Assembly: GCA_028277605.1 (NCBI GenBank)
Contig: JANQFZ010000032.1
Span: 1-47,779 of the forward strand
Source: Vallitaleaceae bacterium
Lineage (GTDB): Bacteria > Bacillota > Clostridia > Lachnospirales > Vallitaleaceae
Direction of reading: 5' to 3'
DNA: 47,779 nucleotides
Positions within the stretch are counted from its first letter, which is position 1, and the number at the start of each line of letters is the position of its first letter. The notes under the pieces are model-generated. The model did no database searches. It saw nothing but the letters and a program-made list of their open reading frames with translations, and was not told the DNA's origin. Shown here piece after piece: positions 15,907 to 24,224 of the stretch. The position numbers and the translations under genes are program-made.

Positions 15907-15934
15907 AAACACCTCTAAGTGAGGTGTTTTTTTT
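15907..15934 (+). terminator. Rho-independent terminator of the lipoprotein gene
   Basis: AAACACCTC (15907-15915) pairs with GAGGTGTTT (15921-15929), with T's to 15934. Confidence 0.9.
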
Positions 15935-15942
15935 GTGATGAA

Positions 15943-15971
15943 TTGACATAGATTTAACATAGGACTATAAT
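15943..15971 (+). promoter_or_regulatory. SigA promoter of rex
   Basis: TTGACA (15943-15948), 17 bases, TATAAT (15966-15971): full consensus. No clear Rex palindrome (TTGTGA/TTGTTAA-type) is seen around it. Confidence 0.9.
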
Positions 15972-16019
15972 GTTTATACAAGATACATGGTGGACAATAT
16001 ATAATTTGGGGGTAATGAA

Positions 16020-16649
16020 ATGTCAGAACGAAAAATATCAACAGCAGTGATCAAAAGACTTCCAAGATATTATCGCTATTTAGGGGATTTACTTGAAAAG
16101 GATGTTGTGCGTATTTCTTCAAAGGAGTTAAGTGAGAGAATGGGGGTAACTGCTTCTCAGATAAGGCAGGATCTAAATAATTTTGGAGGCTTTGGTCAGC
16201 AAGGGTACGGTTATAATGTTGGATATCTGTATTATGAAATTGGTAAAATACTTGGATTAGAAGAAAAGCATAGTTTGGTAATCATCGGTGTTGGAAATCT
16301 AGGACAAGCATTAGCCAACTATACCAAGTTCGACAAGCGTGGATTCGATATTGAGGGGCTGTTTGATGTTAATCCAAGACTTGTTGGTATGACGGTAAGA
16401 GGCATAGAAATAAGAGATATTGATGAAGTGTATGATTTTGTTAGAGAAAACAACATCCATATAGCGGTACTTACACTACCTAGGCTAAAAGCTCCTCAAA
16501 TAGCTAATGAATTAGTAGAAAGTGGTATCAAAGGTATATGGAATTTTACACCTATCGATTTAAAACTTGATGAAGAAAAAGTTCAAGTTGAAAATGTACA
16601 TTTACTAGATAGTTTAATGACACTATCCTATAAAATTAGTAATCAGTAA
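16020..16649 (+). CDS. rex: Redox-sensing transcriptional repressor Rex
   Basis: A 209-residue protein of normal Rex length. The N-terminal winged helix (about residues 1-75) contains the characteristic VTASQIRQDLNNFG and GQQGYGYNV. A Rossmann domain follows, with the NADH-binding loop VIIGVGNLGQAL. Rex senses the NADH/NAD ratio and represses fermentation and reductive genes in Gram-positive bacteria. It is monocistronic, between a consensus promoter and a terminator. Confidence 0.96.
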   Translation: MSERKISTAVIKRLPRYYRYLGDLLEKDVVRISSKELSERMGVTASQIRQDLNNFGGFGQQGYGYNVGYLYYEIGKILGLEEKHSLVIIGVGNLGQALANYTKFDKRGFDIEGLFDVNPRLVGMTVRGIEIRDIDEVYDFVRENNIHIAVLTLPRLKAPQIANELVESGIKGIWNFTPIDLKLDEEKVQVENVHLLDSLMTLSYKISNQ

Positions 16650-16702
16650 TTATGGATAGGTTGCTAGTAGTCTGTTAGTAGTCTGTAATCAAAAATTATA
16701 AA

Positions 16703-16750
16703 AAATAAAAGGATAAAGATATAACTATATTTTTATCCTTTTATTTTTTT
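16703..16750 (+). terminator. Rho-independent terminator of rex
   Basis: AATAAAAGGATAAA (16704-16717) pairs with TTTATCCTTTTATT (16732-16745), followed by T's to 16750. It is A/T symmetric and might also work on the other strand. Confidence 0.8.
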
Positions 16751-17016
16751 AGACTCACTTATTTTTCCTTAAAAAGTTGGAGTAAGTAATATTTAACCAA
16801 ATTGTAATAAAATTTAAATATTAATGCTATATAATTAATACATAGTTAATCTATGAAAAGTATCAGCATGACTTTTTCTGCACAGCATATTGTGTTTCAA
16901 TAATTATGAAATATCTATATTATGTATAGAAATGAGTCATTCTTACTTTATGTGGTTTAGCCAATATATAAAAATAAAAAGCCGTAAGAATGTTAGCGCA
17001 TAAAGGGGAGATAACA

Positions 17017-18708
17017 ATGAAAAGGTCTATCGAAGTCATCCTACTCTTTTTAATCCTATTCTTAACGATTAATGTTACATCCGTTGATGGTAAGCCAAGA
17101 GAAGATTATGGACAACCTAAGTGTATTTATAAAGGAGAAAATGGATTAACTATCGTTAGTTATTCCACGGCTTGGTCAACTAAAGAGCGTTTAGATGAAA
17201 TCTATAGAGAATTACTTAATAATTTTTATGGAGAAGAAATGCAGTACTTATCCCATATCTATATTTATCCTGATAATAGAGAAAATGTAGCAGGCTATTA
17301 TTATGAGGATTATTATATGGATGAAAATGGAGAACTTGTCTATTTAGACCACCGCTATATTGAATTATACAATGCTGATGTTTATACAGAAATTAGTGAT
17401 ATAGCGCGTACACTCGCCCATGAGTACGGTCATCATTTTACTTTCTACTATCTCATAACTCATGAAAATAAAGCAAAAAACAATTGGTTATTAACAGAAT
17501 ATGCTGAGCTAAGGAATCTGAGTGACTTTGATGGCGTTACTTATATTGGTGACCCAGATAAGCCCTATCAACATGAATGGGATATAGCTGAAATTCTGGC
17601 AGAAGATTATGTACAGCTATTAGGCTCACCACTAGCTAAACAAACAGAAGATTATTTTGATGTTCAAGAGCGGGTTGACAGAGTTATCAGGGATTACTAT
17701 TATCGTTACCATATGTTTAATCTGTTGCCACAGGAAAATCTTAGTCTTCCTTTAGCTGCTGATGTTAAAGGTTTAATGGAGTATTTGAGCAATCTCGCTT
17801 CTTTAGAAATAGTCAACAAGCCTAGAGATATTGATGTTCCCACACCCTATCTGACGGGAGTAGAACCCATATATAAAGAATATAATCAATACACCTTTGA
17901 ATGGGATGAAATAGATGATGGATATGAGTATGATTATACCTTAGTCTATTATGATTTATCCAATAATGATTACCCAATACCAATTAAGACTGTAAAAACT
18001 ACTGAAGAAATGCGTGCATTAGCTGGTAGTGCCATAAACTATGAGAAGAATTCAGCATTGTTACAGAATCTAGAAGGAGAACTTGCGATCCAATTATTTG
18101 TAACCGATGAATATGGATTTATATATGCTAGTGAACCCAATACAATTAAGATATCTCCCAAAGATAACGCAGTTGTTATATTTTATGACGTTCCAGAGGG
18201 ATTTTGGGCAGAAAATCATATCTACGATCTTTATAATAAAGGCTTAATAGCTGGATATCCTGATGGATCCTTCAAGCCCGATAATACAATCAGTCGAGCA
18301 GAGTTTTTAACTCTGTTAATACGAGGTTCTAAAAGCTTTAGTCCTCATAAAGTAGATGATAGAAATCATTGGTTTGTAACGAATGGTTATTATGATATTG
18401 CTTTATTTAATGGACTGATTGAAGGACCTGAAGATAATGAGTTCTATTTTGATGAGAATATACAAAGAGAAGAAATGGCAGTACTGATTTATAAAATGTT
18501 AAATCTATTAGAAAAAGATACAGTAAAGAATTCTGATAAGTTATTTAAGGATAGAAGCAAATTAACCTATAAGGATGAAATTAGTGTTGTTTCTAATTAC
18601 GGTATTATTTCTGGTTATTCTGATAATACTTTTAGACCCAGTCATTTAGCTACACGTGCAGAAGCTTCTAAAATGCTCTCAACCTTTATAAGCGTTGTTG
18701 GCAGTTAA
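17017..18708 (+). CDS. Secreted SLH-anchored zinc metallopeptidase-like protein
   Basis: A 563-residue protein. Residues 1-26 form a signal peptide. The N-terminal domain has an HExxH zinc motif, HEYGHH at residues 135-140, and a later Glu-rich segment (EILAEDYVQ) that could supply the third ligand, as in gluzincins. The middle (about 280-385) looks like a fibronectin-type beta domain. The C-terminus holds three SLH repeats, recognisable by GLIAGYPDGSFKPD and GIISGYSDNTFRPS in the first and third. SLH repeats bind pyruvylated cell-wall polymers, so the protein should be displayed on the surface. I chose ATG 17017, six bases after AGGGGAG; an in-frame ATG at 16990 would precede a poorer signal. 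Substrate unknown. Confidence 0.85.
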   Translation: MKRSIEVILLFLILFLTINVTSVDGKPREDYGQPKCIYKGENGLTIVSYSTAWSTKERLDEIYRELLNNFYGEEMQYLSHIYIYPDNRENVAGYYYEDYYMDENGELVYLDHRYIELYNADVYTEISDIARTLAHEYGHHFTFYYLITHENKAKNNWLLTEYAELRNLSDFDGVTYIGDPDKPYQHEWDIAEILAEDYVQLLGSPLAKQTEDYFDVQERVDRVIRDYYYRYHMFNLLPQENLSLPLAADVKGLMEYLSNLASLEIVNKPRDIDVPTPYLTGVEPIYKEYNQYTFEWDEIDDGYEYDYTLVYYDLSNNDYPIPIKTVKTTEEMRALAGSAINYEKNSALLQNLEGELAIQLFVTDEYGFIYASEPNTIKISPKDNAVVIFYDVPEGFWAENHIYDLYNKGLIAGYPDGSFKPDNTISRAEFLTLLIRGSKSFSPHKVDDRNHWFVTNGYYDIALFNGLIEGPEDNEFYFDENIQREEMAVLIYKMLNLLEKDTVKNSDKLFKDRSKLTYKDEISVVSNYGIISGYSDNTFRPSHLATRAEASKMLSTFISVVGS

Positions 18709-18722
18709 ATCATCTTTTCTAT

Positions 18723-18755
18723 ACCACTATTATAGTGTGGTCATATTCTTTTTAT
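18723..18755 (+). terminator. Weak terminator-like hairpin
   Basis: ACCAC (18723-18727) and GTGGT (18737-18741) form a short stem with an interrupted inner stem, followed by a T-rich stretch (CATATTCTTTTTATC). It lies 15 bases after the SLH protein gene. Confidence 0.45.
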
Positions 18756-18973
18756 CTTATGAGGTAGTCCTTGTTTGTAAATTCTAAAAATAATATATAG
18801 TCAGACTTATTTCTGATGCTAAAGATTAGTAACGACTATTGCTACACTTATAGAGCTATGTAGAAGCAGAAGATGTTTAGAAGGTAAGAATAGCTATTGA
18901 AATCATACCTATAATACGATATATAATTAGATAAGGTGTTTTATTCTACATAGATAACTAAGGATGTGGCAAA

Positions 18974-19615
18974 ATGTTTTTTAGAAAAAAGAAACAAAAA
19001 GATAAACAAAAATACAAATTTCCAACTATAAATAAAAAAGTACCTCTATTAACTTTAGATCATAGATGGCATGAGCTTTTCCCTAAAAATAATAAACCTA
19101 AATCCATACAAGATCTAGAAAACAAGTTGAATAAAAAGCTTGCAGAACAGGGTAAACTTAATACCAATCTAAGAGAATATACTTTGTTAAAGAAAAAGAT
19201 GATGTCCGAAATTGTTGAACAGATGGAAGAGGCTTTTGATAATGAAAATGATACAGCGATGCAAAAGCTTTCATCCAATAAACAATATATCAATGATATT
19301 AATGAAAGAATTGAATCATTTGAAGAAAAGCTTGAAGATATTCCAGACATCATTAGTGAGCTTAACATGCAGTTACTTAATATGAGCATGCAGGAATGCT
19401 ACCATAGAATTCAGAATAATAAACGGTCATTAGATGAATTAGAACATTGGATAATCGAAACAAGAGAGAAGCTAAAGAATAAAATCGTTGATAAAGATGA
19501 AATAGAAGAAAAGAACCAAAAAATGTATTCGTACATGCATAATCTATTAGGACATGAGATCATTGAACAATTTGATGCTTCGTACTGGAATGAAAAAAAA
19601 CCTGAAATTACGTAA
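18974..19615 (+). CDS. Coiled-coil protein of unknown function
   Basis: A 213-residue cytoplasmic protein. A very basic N-terminus (FFRKKKQKDKQKYK) is followed by long predicted coiled coils (about residues 45-130 and 140-190) rich in Glu, Lys, Asn and Leu. No signal peptide, membrane segment or catalytic motif is seen. AAGGATG precedes the ATG. It stands alone before the NAD(P)HX repair gene. Function unknown. Confidence 0.7.
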   Translation: MFFRKKKQKDKQKYKFPTINKKVPLLTLDHRWHELFPKNNKPKSIQDLENKLNKKLAEQGKLNTNLREYTLLKKKMMSEIVEQMEEAFDNENDTAMQKLSSNKQYINDINERIESFEEKLEDIPDIISELNMQLLNMSMQECYHRIQNNKRSLDELEHWIIETREKLKNKIVDKDEIEEKNQKMYSYMHNLLGHEIIEQFDASYWNEKKPEIT

Positions 19616-19711
19616 AGTATTTTGGACATTTACTTACTTTTATTACAGGGCTGTTCAAGAAATCATATATGTTTTTCTGTAGATTTTCAAAGATGAAAGG
19701 ATGAGATAGTT

Positions 19712-21244
19712 ATAAAAGCTGTAACCAGTAAAGAAATGCAGGCAATCGATCACTATACTATAAAAACAATTGGCATACCTGAAATCATACTCATGGAAAA
19801 CGCCGCTAGGTCAGTGGTTGATGTTATTTTAGAGGAAAGTCCTAAGCATGTGACGATTTTTTGTGGTATGGGTAACAATGGCGGAGATGGTTTCGCTATA
19901 GCAAGACTGCTATATCAAAGAACTATAGAACCAACTATTGTACTTATTGGAAGCAAAAAACAATTAAAGGGCGATGCTTTAGTTAATTTTGATATTCTAG
20001 TTCAATTGAAGCTGTGCATCAAAGAAATAACACACATAGAACAGTTGGATGAAGTATATACAATGGCAATTAATCAAGATTGTTTGGTGGATGCACTATT
20101 TGGGACTGGATTATCAAGAGATATTGAGGGTCTTTATCTAGAAGCTATTAACATGATGAATCAATTAGAAGCTCCTATTATTTCTGTGGATATTCCCTCT
20201 GGAGTTGATGCTGATACAGGTAATATTTATGGTACTGCTGTAAAAGCTGATAAAACAGTTACTTTTTGCTGCCCAAAAATTGGATTATTGCTATACCCCG
20301 GTGCGGACTATGCAGGAGATGTTAAGATAAAGGATATTGGTATTCCACAGCAGTCCGTTAACAGAATTGCTCCTAAAGTCCAAGTGATTACGGAAAAAAT
20401 ACCGTGCCTTCCAAAAAGAATCAACGATTCACATAAGGGTACTTTTGGAAAACTTCTACTCATTGCAGGTAGTGCTGATATGCCGGGGGCTGCTATTTTA
20501 TCCTCTTTAGCAGCTTATCGTTCTGGTGTTGGATTGGTTAAGGTTTTCTGTGATGAAAGAATCAGGTCTTCGATAGCTTCTAAGGTTCCTGAGGTGGTGT
20601 ATGCATCCTATATAGGAGAACAAGAAGTATTAGCAGACAAAGATTACGATCAGCTGATTGGAGCTTTACAATGGGCAGATGCAGTTGCAATAGGACCAGG
20701 ATTAGGTCAAAGCAACGTTTCTTTAGAACTTCTAAGAACAGTATTAGAAGTTTCAAATGATCCAGTGCTTATAGATGCGGATGGTTTAAATTTGCTTTCT
20801 AGCCATACTCATTTATTAGAGAATAGAAAAATGCCTACAATTATTACTCCCCACCTAGGAGAAATGGCAAGATTATGTAACACCTCTATTGAATCCATAA
20901 AAAAAGATGTGATATCCATATCAAAAAAATTTAGTATAACCTACGGTTGTATAAGCGTCGTGAAAAGTTCAAGAACCATTATTACCAATAATAAGGGAGA
21001 TGTGTTTATTAATCCATATGGTAATAGTGGTATGGCTACTGCTGGTTCTGGAGATGTCTTAACAGGAATCATAAGTAGTCTTATAGCTCAGAGTATTATA
21101 TTAGAGGATGCCGTTTTATTAGGTGTATATATTCATAGTAAGGCAGGAGATTTAGTTAAAGATAAATTTGGAGCGTATGGATTGATTGCAAGCGATATCA
21201 TTGATGAAATCCCCAATGTAATGAAACCAAGTCTAGTTGAATAA
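19712..21244 (+). CDS. nnrD: Bifunctional NAD(P)H-hydrate epimerase / ADP-dependent dehydratase
   Basis: A 510-residue enzyme that repairs hydrated NADH and NADPH. The N-terminal epimerase (YjeF_N, about residues 1-210) shows MENAAR, GNNGGDGFAIARLL and VDIPSGVDADTG. The C-terminal dehydratase (ribokinase-like, about 225-505) shows HKGTFGKLLLIAGS, GPGLG and the catalytic-loop GNSGMATAGSGDVLTG. The first ATG is at 19736, but it has no ribosome site and would remove residues normally present. Reading upstream gives KAVTSKEM after an ATA codon at 19712-19714, exactly where homologues have their Met and shortly after AAAGGATGAG. I therefore take ATA as the likely start; if not, the start is 19736. 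Confidence 0.9.
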   Translation: MKAVTSKEMQAIDHYTIKTIGIPEIILMENAARSVVDVILEESPKHVTIFCGMGNNGGDGFAIARLLYQRTIEPTIVLIGSKKQLKGDALVNFDILVQLKLCIKEITHIEQLDEVYTMAINQDCLVDALFGTGLSRDIEGLYLEAINMMNQLEAPIISVDIPSGVDADTGNIYGTAVKADKTVTFCCPKIGLLLYPGADYAGDVKIKDIGIPQQSVNRIAPKVQVITEKIPCLPKRINDSHKGTFGKLLLIAGSADMPGAAILSSLAAYRSGVGLVKVFCDERIRSSIASKVPEVVYASYIGEQEVLADKDYDQLIGALQWADAVAIGPGLGQSNVSLELLRTVLEVSNDPVLIDADGLNLLSSHTHLLENRKMPTIITPHLGEMARLCNTSIESIKKDVISISKKFSITYGCISVVKSSRTIITNNKGDVFINPYGNSGMATAGSGDVLTGIISSLIAQSIILEDAVLLGVYIHSKAGDLVKDKFGAYGLIASDIIDEIPNVMKPSLVE

Positions 21245-21328
21245 GTATATAGTATACTACTGTATAGTTTAAATACAACTTAATATCGGACAATAAATCT
21301 AGCTAAGGATAGCTATGGAGGAAAAAGC

Positions 21329-22492
21329 ATGAAAAAATACTATAGAGTAGTGGCAAAAGTTGATTTAGATGCAATGCGTCATAACATTCATGAACTTAGG
21401 AAAGTGTTAAGACCAGAATCTAAAATTATGGCAGTTATTAAAGCGGATGGTTATGGTCATGGAGCAATTCCTCTTGCGAGAGACTTAATAGACAATGGTG
21501 TTTATCACTTTGCTGTTTCTACGTTGGAAGAGGGCATTGCACTAAGAAGAAGTGGTATTGACTATCCTATTTTAATAATGGGTTATACCCCTGTGGATAA
21601 CTATGAATCTTTAATCACCTATGATTTAACACAAACAGTTTTTAAGCTATCTATGGGAGAATCACTTTCACAGGCAGCATTGAATCAGAATAAAAAAGCT
21701 AGAGTACATATTAAAGTGGATACGGGTATGGGTAGAGTGGGATTTTTATCTAATGATTCATCTATTGAAACTGTATGCCAGATAGCCTCAATGCCTCAAC
21801 TTTTTGTTGAGGGGATTTATACTCATTTTGCGAAAGCTGATGAAAGCGATAAAACCTATACCAAAGAACAATTATCAAAGTTCACATATTTTATAAAAGC
21901 GTTAGAAAAAAGGGGAGTACATATACCCATTAAGCATGCATCTAATAGTGCAGGTCTTATGGATGTACCACATGGTCATTTTGATTTTGTTAGAGCTGGG
22001 ATTTCTTTATATGGTCTCTACCCATCCGAAGAGGTTAATCATGATGTTTCACTCAAACCAGTACTTTCATTGGTCAGTCATATTGTTATGATTAAGAAGG
22101 TAGAATCCGGTACTAAAATAAGCTATGGAGGTACGTTTGAAACGAGTAAACCTAGCAGAATTGCAACCATACCCGTAGGTTATGGAGACGGATACCCCAG
22201 AACACTTTCATCCAAGGGACGTGTTCTAATTAGAGGGAAGTATGCTCCAATTATAGGAAGAATTTGTATGGATCAAATGATGGTGGATATCACTCATGTT
22301 CAAGATGCAAAAGATGGTGATGAAGTAGTTATCATTGGCCAGCAGGGTGGTCATTCTATCACAACTGATGAAATAGCAAAACTGACTCATACCATAAATT
22401 ATGAAATTGTCTGTCAACTTGGTAAACGAATACCAAGAGTCTATTTCAAGAATAATCTTTGGGCGGATTCCATTGATTATTTTGATGTATAA
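21329..22492 (+). CDS. alr: Alanine racemase
   Basis: A 387-residue PLP enzyme of normal length that makes D-alanine for peptidoglycan. The PLP lysine is in AVIKADGYGHGA (Lys about 38). The catalytic tyrosine region of the second domain is SYGGTFE, and IPVGYGDGYPR and GRICMDQ are typical. GGAGG lies upstream of ATG 21329. It follows the NAD(P)HX repair gene and precedes mazF, an order widespread in Firmicutes. Confidence 0.97.
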   Translation: MKKYYRVVAKVDLDAMRHNIHELRKVLRPESKIMAVIKADGYGHGAIPLARDLIDNGVYHFAVSTLEEGIALRRSGIDYPILIMGYTPVDNYESLITYDLTQTVFKLSMGESLSQAALNQNKKARVHIKVDTGMGRVGFLSNDSSIETVCQIASMPQLFVEGIYTHFAKADESDKTYTKEQLSKFTYFIKALEKRGVHIPIKHASNSAGLMDVPHGHFDFVRAGISLYGLYPSEEVNHDVSLKPVLSLVSHIVMIKKVESGTKISYGGTFETSKPSRIATIPVGYGDGYPRTLSSKGRVLIRGKYAPIIGRICMDQMMVDITHVQDAKDGDEVVIIGQQGGHSITTDEIAKLTHTINYEIVCQLGKRIPRVYFKNNLWADSIDYFDV

Positions 22493-22632
22493 GCGAGTAG
22501 ATGTGTGGTAATACTTTATAGTATAAATAAAATCTATCACCGATTGGCAGAGAGTAAGAATTGTAATAAAATATACGATTATGCCGAAAGTGAGGTTTAG
22601 AATTAGACCAGAAATGGTGGAGTGTGAGAAGA

Positions 22633-22980
22633 GTGATTGTAAAACGTGGGGATATTTTTTATGCTGACTTAAGACCAGTTATTGGATCGGAGCAAGGCGG
22701 CATTAGACCCGTATTAATCGTACAAAATGATATTGGTAATAAATACAGTCCAACGGTCATATGTGCTGCAATAACATCCCAAATCAATAAAGCAAAGCTG
22801 CCAACACATGTAGAAATAGAAGCATTACGATATGATTTAATCAAAGATTCCGTTGTATTGTTAGAACAAATTCGGACGATTGATAAGAAAAGATTAAAAG
22901 AAAAAGTATGTCATCTGGAAAATGACATTATGGATAAAGTAGATAAGAGTTTAATTATTAGTTTTGGTGTTGATACATAA
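22633..22980 (+). CDS. ndoA: MazF/PemK-family endoribonuclease toxin (NdoA-like)
   Basis: A 115-residue protein closely matching Bacillus NdoA/EndoA: it begins [12 protein letters not shown], then [16 protein letters not shown], and later [13 protein letters not shown]. It cleaves mRNA at short sites. I chose GTG 22633, which gives the same N-terminus as NdoA; a GTG at 22624 sits almost on the GGTGGAG ribosome site. In most relatives an antitoxin gene lies just upstream; here the 140 bases after alr contain none (only a 28-codon open frame at 22581-22667 without ribosome site). A terminator follows. Confidence 0.93.
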   Translation: MIVKRGDIFYADLRPVIGSEQGGIRPVLIVQNDIGNKYSPTVICAAITSQINKAKLPTHVEIEALRYDLIKDSVVLLEQIRTIDKKRLKEKVCHLENDIMDKVDKSLIISFGVDT

Positions 22981-23062
22981 TCAAGAAATTCACTTTTTGA
23001 AATCTCTAAGGTTTATATAAGTTTGCACAACCTAGGGAGCTTAACATTGAATTCCTGAAAGT

Positions 23063-23089
23063 AAAAAGCTGTCATATGACGGCTTTTTT
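23063..23089 (+). terminator. Rho-independent terminator after mazF
   Basis: AAAAAGC, T, GTCAT pairs with ATGAC, G, GCTTTTTT across 23063-23089, with one T-G pair in the stem and a T run built into the right arm. Confidence 0.8.
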
Positions 23090-23170
23090 GCTGTGTAGAT
23101 TAATAAAATAACATCCTTGTCGTAAAACAAATGACATAAAATTAAAAGTTTGACATAAAGATAGTTTTAC

Positions 23171-23198
23171 TTGCGTTTTGATACAAAAAGTATATAAT
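23171..23198 (+). promoter_or_regulatory. SigA promoter of the transporter pair
   Basis: TTGCGT (23171-23176), 16 bases, TATAAT (23193-23198), 52 bases before the start codon of the AEC gene. A TTGACA at 23150 has no matching -10. Confidence 0.55.
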
Positions 23199-23250
23199 GG
23201 TATAAATAGATGCGATCATCAGGCAGCCATATGATAGGAGGAGTAACATC

Positions 23251-24177
23251 ATGGATTATATAGCAATCATTAATCAGATTATTGTTTTATTCTTAGTTTT
23301 ACTCATTGGGTTCATTATACAGAAATTAAATATTATTGATCATCATACGAGTAAAAAGCTATCTGGTTTCATTATTTATGTAACTTCTCCTTTTCTTATT
23401 ATTAGCGCTATGATGGATAAGCCTGATCTGGGATGGACAGAAATTGGTACTATTTTCTTAATCTCTGTAATAGTCTATCTATTTTTATTTGGATTAGCTA
23501 TGGTTATACCTAAGCTTCTTAAAGTTCCGAAAGAGGACTTGAGTGTCTATAGGTTCATGATTATTTTTGGAAATGTAGGATTTATGGGATTTCCTATTAT
23601 ACAATCCATTTTTGGTAAAGAGGCTGTGTTTTATGCTTCGATTTTTAACTTACCATTTTTTATTCTTATCTATACTTTAGGCGTTTATTTACTATCCTCT
23701 GACAAACATAAAGACTCCCACTTTACATATAAAAAGATGTTTTTGAGTCCTGGTGTCATTGCTGTAGCCATAGGGATTACTTTGTTTAGCCTATCTTTGC
23801 CTTTACCAAAGGCTGTTGTAGGAACTATTAACATGATTGGAGATTTAACAACCCCTTTATCTATGCTGGTGATAGGTGCCTCTTTAGCTGATGTCAATAT
23901 TAAAGGTCTATTTCTTAATATTAGGCTGTATATCTATAGTGTATTAAAATTAATCCTTATACCTATTGTTGTCTGGCTGGCTCTAAGGAATTTTGCTTTT
24001 AATGATCTGTTGATTGGTGTTCCTGTTATTATCAGTGGTATGCCTGTAGCAGCTAATGCAGTTATCTTAAGTAAGGAATTTGGCGGTAATACTAAACTAG
24101 CATCAGAAGGCATCTTTATAAGTACTTTACTAACGCTTTTATCACTTCCAATATTAGTATTCTTTTTCTTAAATTGA
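23251..24177 (+). CDS. AEC-family (auxin efflux carrier-like) transporter
   Basis: A 308-residue membrane protein with about ten transmembrane helices in the two-bundle AEC layout. Hallmarks are Asn/Pro-containing helix breaks such as FGNVGFMGFPIIQSIFG (first half) and ISGMPVAANAVILSKEFGG (second half). Bacterial members move malonate, malate or other organic anions. AGGAGG precedes the ATG. The MATE gene follows 47 bases later and is probably cotranscribed; substrate is unknown. Confidence 0.9.
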   Translation: MDYIAIINQIIVLFLVLLIGFIIQKLNIIDHHTSKKLSGFIIYVTSPFLIISAMMDKPDLGWTEIGTIFLISVIVYLFLFGLAMVIPKLLKVPKEDLSVYRFMIIFGNVGFMGFPIIQSIFGKEAVFYASIFNLPFFILIYTLGVYLLSSDKHKDSHFTYKKMFLSPGVIAVAIGITLFSLSLPLPKAVVGTINMIGDLTTPLSMLVIGASLADVNIKGLFLNIRLYIYSVLKLILIPIVVWLALRNFAFNDLLIGVPVIISGMPVAANAVILSKEFGGNTKLASEGIFISTLLTLLSLPILVFFFLN

Positions 24178-24224
24178 TAGCATATACATAAAAAGACTAA
24201 ACATATGACTATAAGGAGGACAAA

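Noticed and set aside
16660..16692. A short direct repeat (TAGTAGTCTGT twice) after rex.
   Set aside because: Two 11-base copies before a terminator; probably simple slippage without further structure.
22581..22667. A 28-codon frame ([12 protein letters not shown]) as an antitoxin gene for mazF.
   Set aside because: No ribosome site, too short for a known antitoxin and no conserved pattern; at most a remnant.
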